Below are positions 5,527 to 5,996 of a DNA stretch of 5,996 nt, in pieces; positions within the stretch are counted from its first letter, which is position 1, and the number at the start of each line of letters is the position of its first letter. The notes beneath the pieces were generated by a model. It worked only from the letters and a program-made list of their open reading frames with translations, was not told the DNA's origin and did no database searches. Source of the DNA: a bacterium. Its GTDB lineage: Bacteria > Latescibacterota > UBA2968 > UBA8231. Made by a program: the position numbers and the translations under genes. The stretch lies in contig JAQCJA010000314.1 of NCBI GenBank assembly GCA_027593305.1, positions 1-5,996 on the forward strand, in the 5' to 3' direction.

Positions 5527-5996
5527 ATGAGCGTCCGTTCAGCACACGCACGGGAAGAACAGCTACTCGATGTATACTGGCGAGAAATCAAGGACAATCC
5601 TCCTCTGACTCGAACCGAGGAAATCGATTTGTTCACGCGTCTGCGCGCCGGTGATGAGGCGGTACATCAGCGGATTGTCGAGTCGAACCTTCGCTTTGTT
5701 GTTAAAATTGCCAATGAGTATGCCCGCACGGACGGGCCTTCGGTTCTGGAACTCGTCGCCGAAGGCAATGTCGGACTGCTCACGGCGATCCGGCGGTTCG
5801 ATGAAAGTCTCGGCTTCAAGTTCATCACCTATGCGGTCTGGTGGATCCGTCGATTCATTCTCCGCGCCGTTGCCGATCATCGACATTCACTGCGACTGCC
5901 CATGAGTCGAGTGGAGGACCATCACAAGCTTGAGAAGCAGGCAGATCATCTGGAGCAGCTGTTGGGTCGGGCCGCATGTTATGACGAGGTCGTCGA
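5527..5996 (+). CDS. Sigma-70-family RNA polymerase sigma factor, 3' part beyond the window
   Basis: This subunit directs RNA polymerase to a set of promoters. The first 156 residues are visible and the frame is open to the right edge. There is no region 1.1. Region 1.2 is about residues 13-43 (YWREIKDNPPLTRTEE..AGD). Region 2 follows: RIVESNLRFVVKIANEYA at 49-66, ELVAEGNVGLLTAIRRFD at 75-92, and FKFITYAVWWIRRFILRAV at 97-115, keeping the promoter-melting pair W105-W106. Region 3.0/3.1 begins near 120-135 (HSLRLPMSRVEDHHKL). Aligned by eye to E. coli RpoD, Q437 and T440, which read the -12 base, are Arg109 and Leu112. This suggests an alternative (group 2/3, non-ECF) sigma with altered -10 preference. 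ATG at 5527 has GAGG at 5517-5520. The gene is divergent from the CarH-like regulator and its promoter carries the repeat array. Confidence 0.9.
   Translation, partial: MSVRSAHAREEQLLDVYWREIKDNPPLTRTEEIDLFTRLRAGDEAVHQRIVESNLRFVVKIANEYARTDGPSVLELVAEGNVGLLTAIRRFDESLGFKFITYAVWWIRRFILRAVADHRHSLRLPMSRVEDHHKLEKQADHLEQLLGRAACYDEVV

Noticed and set aside
5339..5551. Small minus-strand frame (70 codons) in the divergent control region
   Set aside because: It runs across the promoter and repeat array of the sigma gene and overlaps its start. It has no recognisable features.

Overview
The window is about 60% G+C, apart from one A+T-rich strip at about 5331-5526. It uses GTG and TTG starts alongside ATG and has Shine-Dalgarno sequences of the GGAG/GAGG type. 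The genes suit a Gram-negative-type bacterium with light-responsive physiology: a YrbG-like cation exchanger, a formylglycine sulfatase, a B12-binding MerR-family regulator and a sigma-70-family factor. A good TTGACA promoter fits a conventional sigma-70 system and argues against a Bacteroidetes-type promoter system. I cannot name the phylum with confidence.

Layout. Bases 3-143 look like the last 46 codons of a transposase entering from the left edge. A gene-poor stretch follows (144-422), carrying two adjacent short perfect palindromes. Three plus-strand genes then lie close together and may form one transcript: a Ca2+:cation antiporter (423-1361), a sulfatase (1422-2705) and a SAM-dependent methyltransferase (2741-3448). 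Convergent to them, with a 7-bp gap, is a minus-strand pair. Its first gene is a CarH/LitR-like B12-dependent regulator (5330-4365). Its second is an extended short-chain dehydrogenase/epimerase (4253-3456). Divergent from the regulator, and running off the right edge, is a sigma-70-family RNA polymerase sigma factor (5527 onward).

The most interesting part is the 196-bp regulator/sigma intergenic region. It holds a strong promoter (TTGACA, 17-bp spacer, TATGTT) reading into the sigma factor. Exactly over its -35 box lie three direct repeats of the form nnTnGACAnnn with an 11-bp period, plus a degenerate fourth repeat upstream. As I recall it, this is the architecture of CarH operators: tandem 11-bp direct repeats with the -35 element inside one of them. 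The inferred model is that the B12-bound regulator sits on the sigma promoter in the dark and leaves on illumination, making the sigma factor a light-induced amplifier of a wider regulon. The regulator keeps the W-x9-EH cobalamin-pocket motif and the lower-ligand His. It lacks the His that follows the Trp in Thermus CarH and has Gln in place of the usual acidic residue two positions before the lower-ligand His, so its photochemistry may differ from the textbook case.
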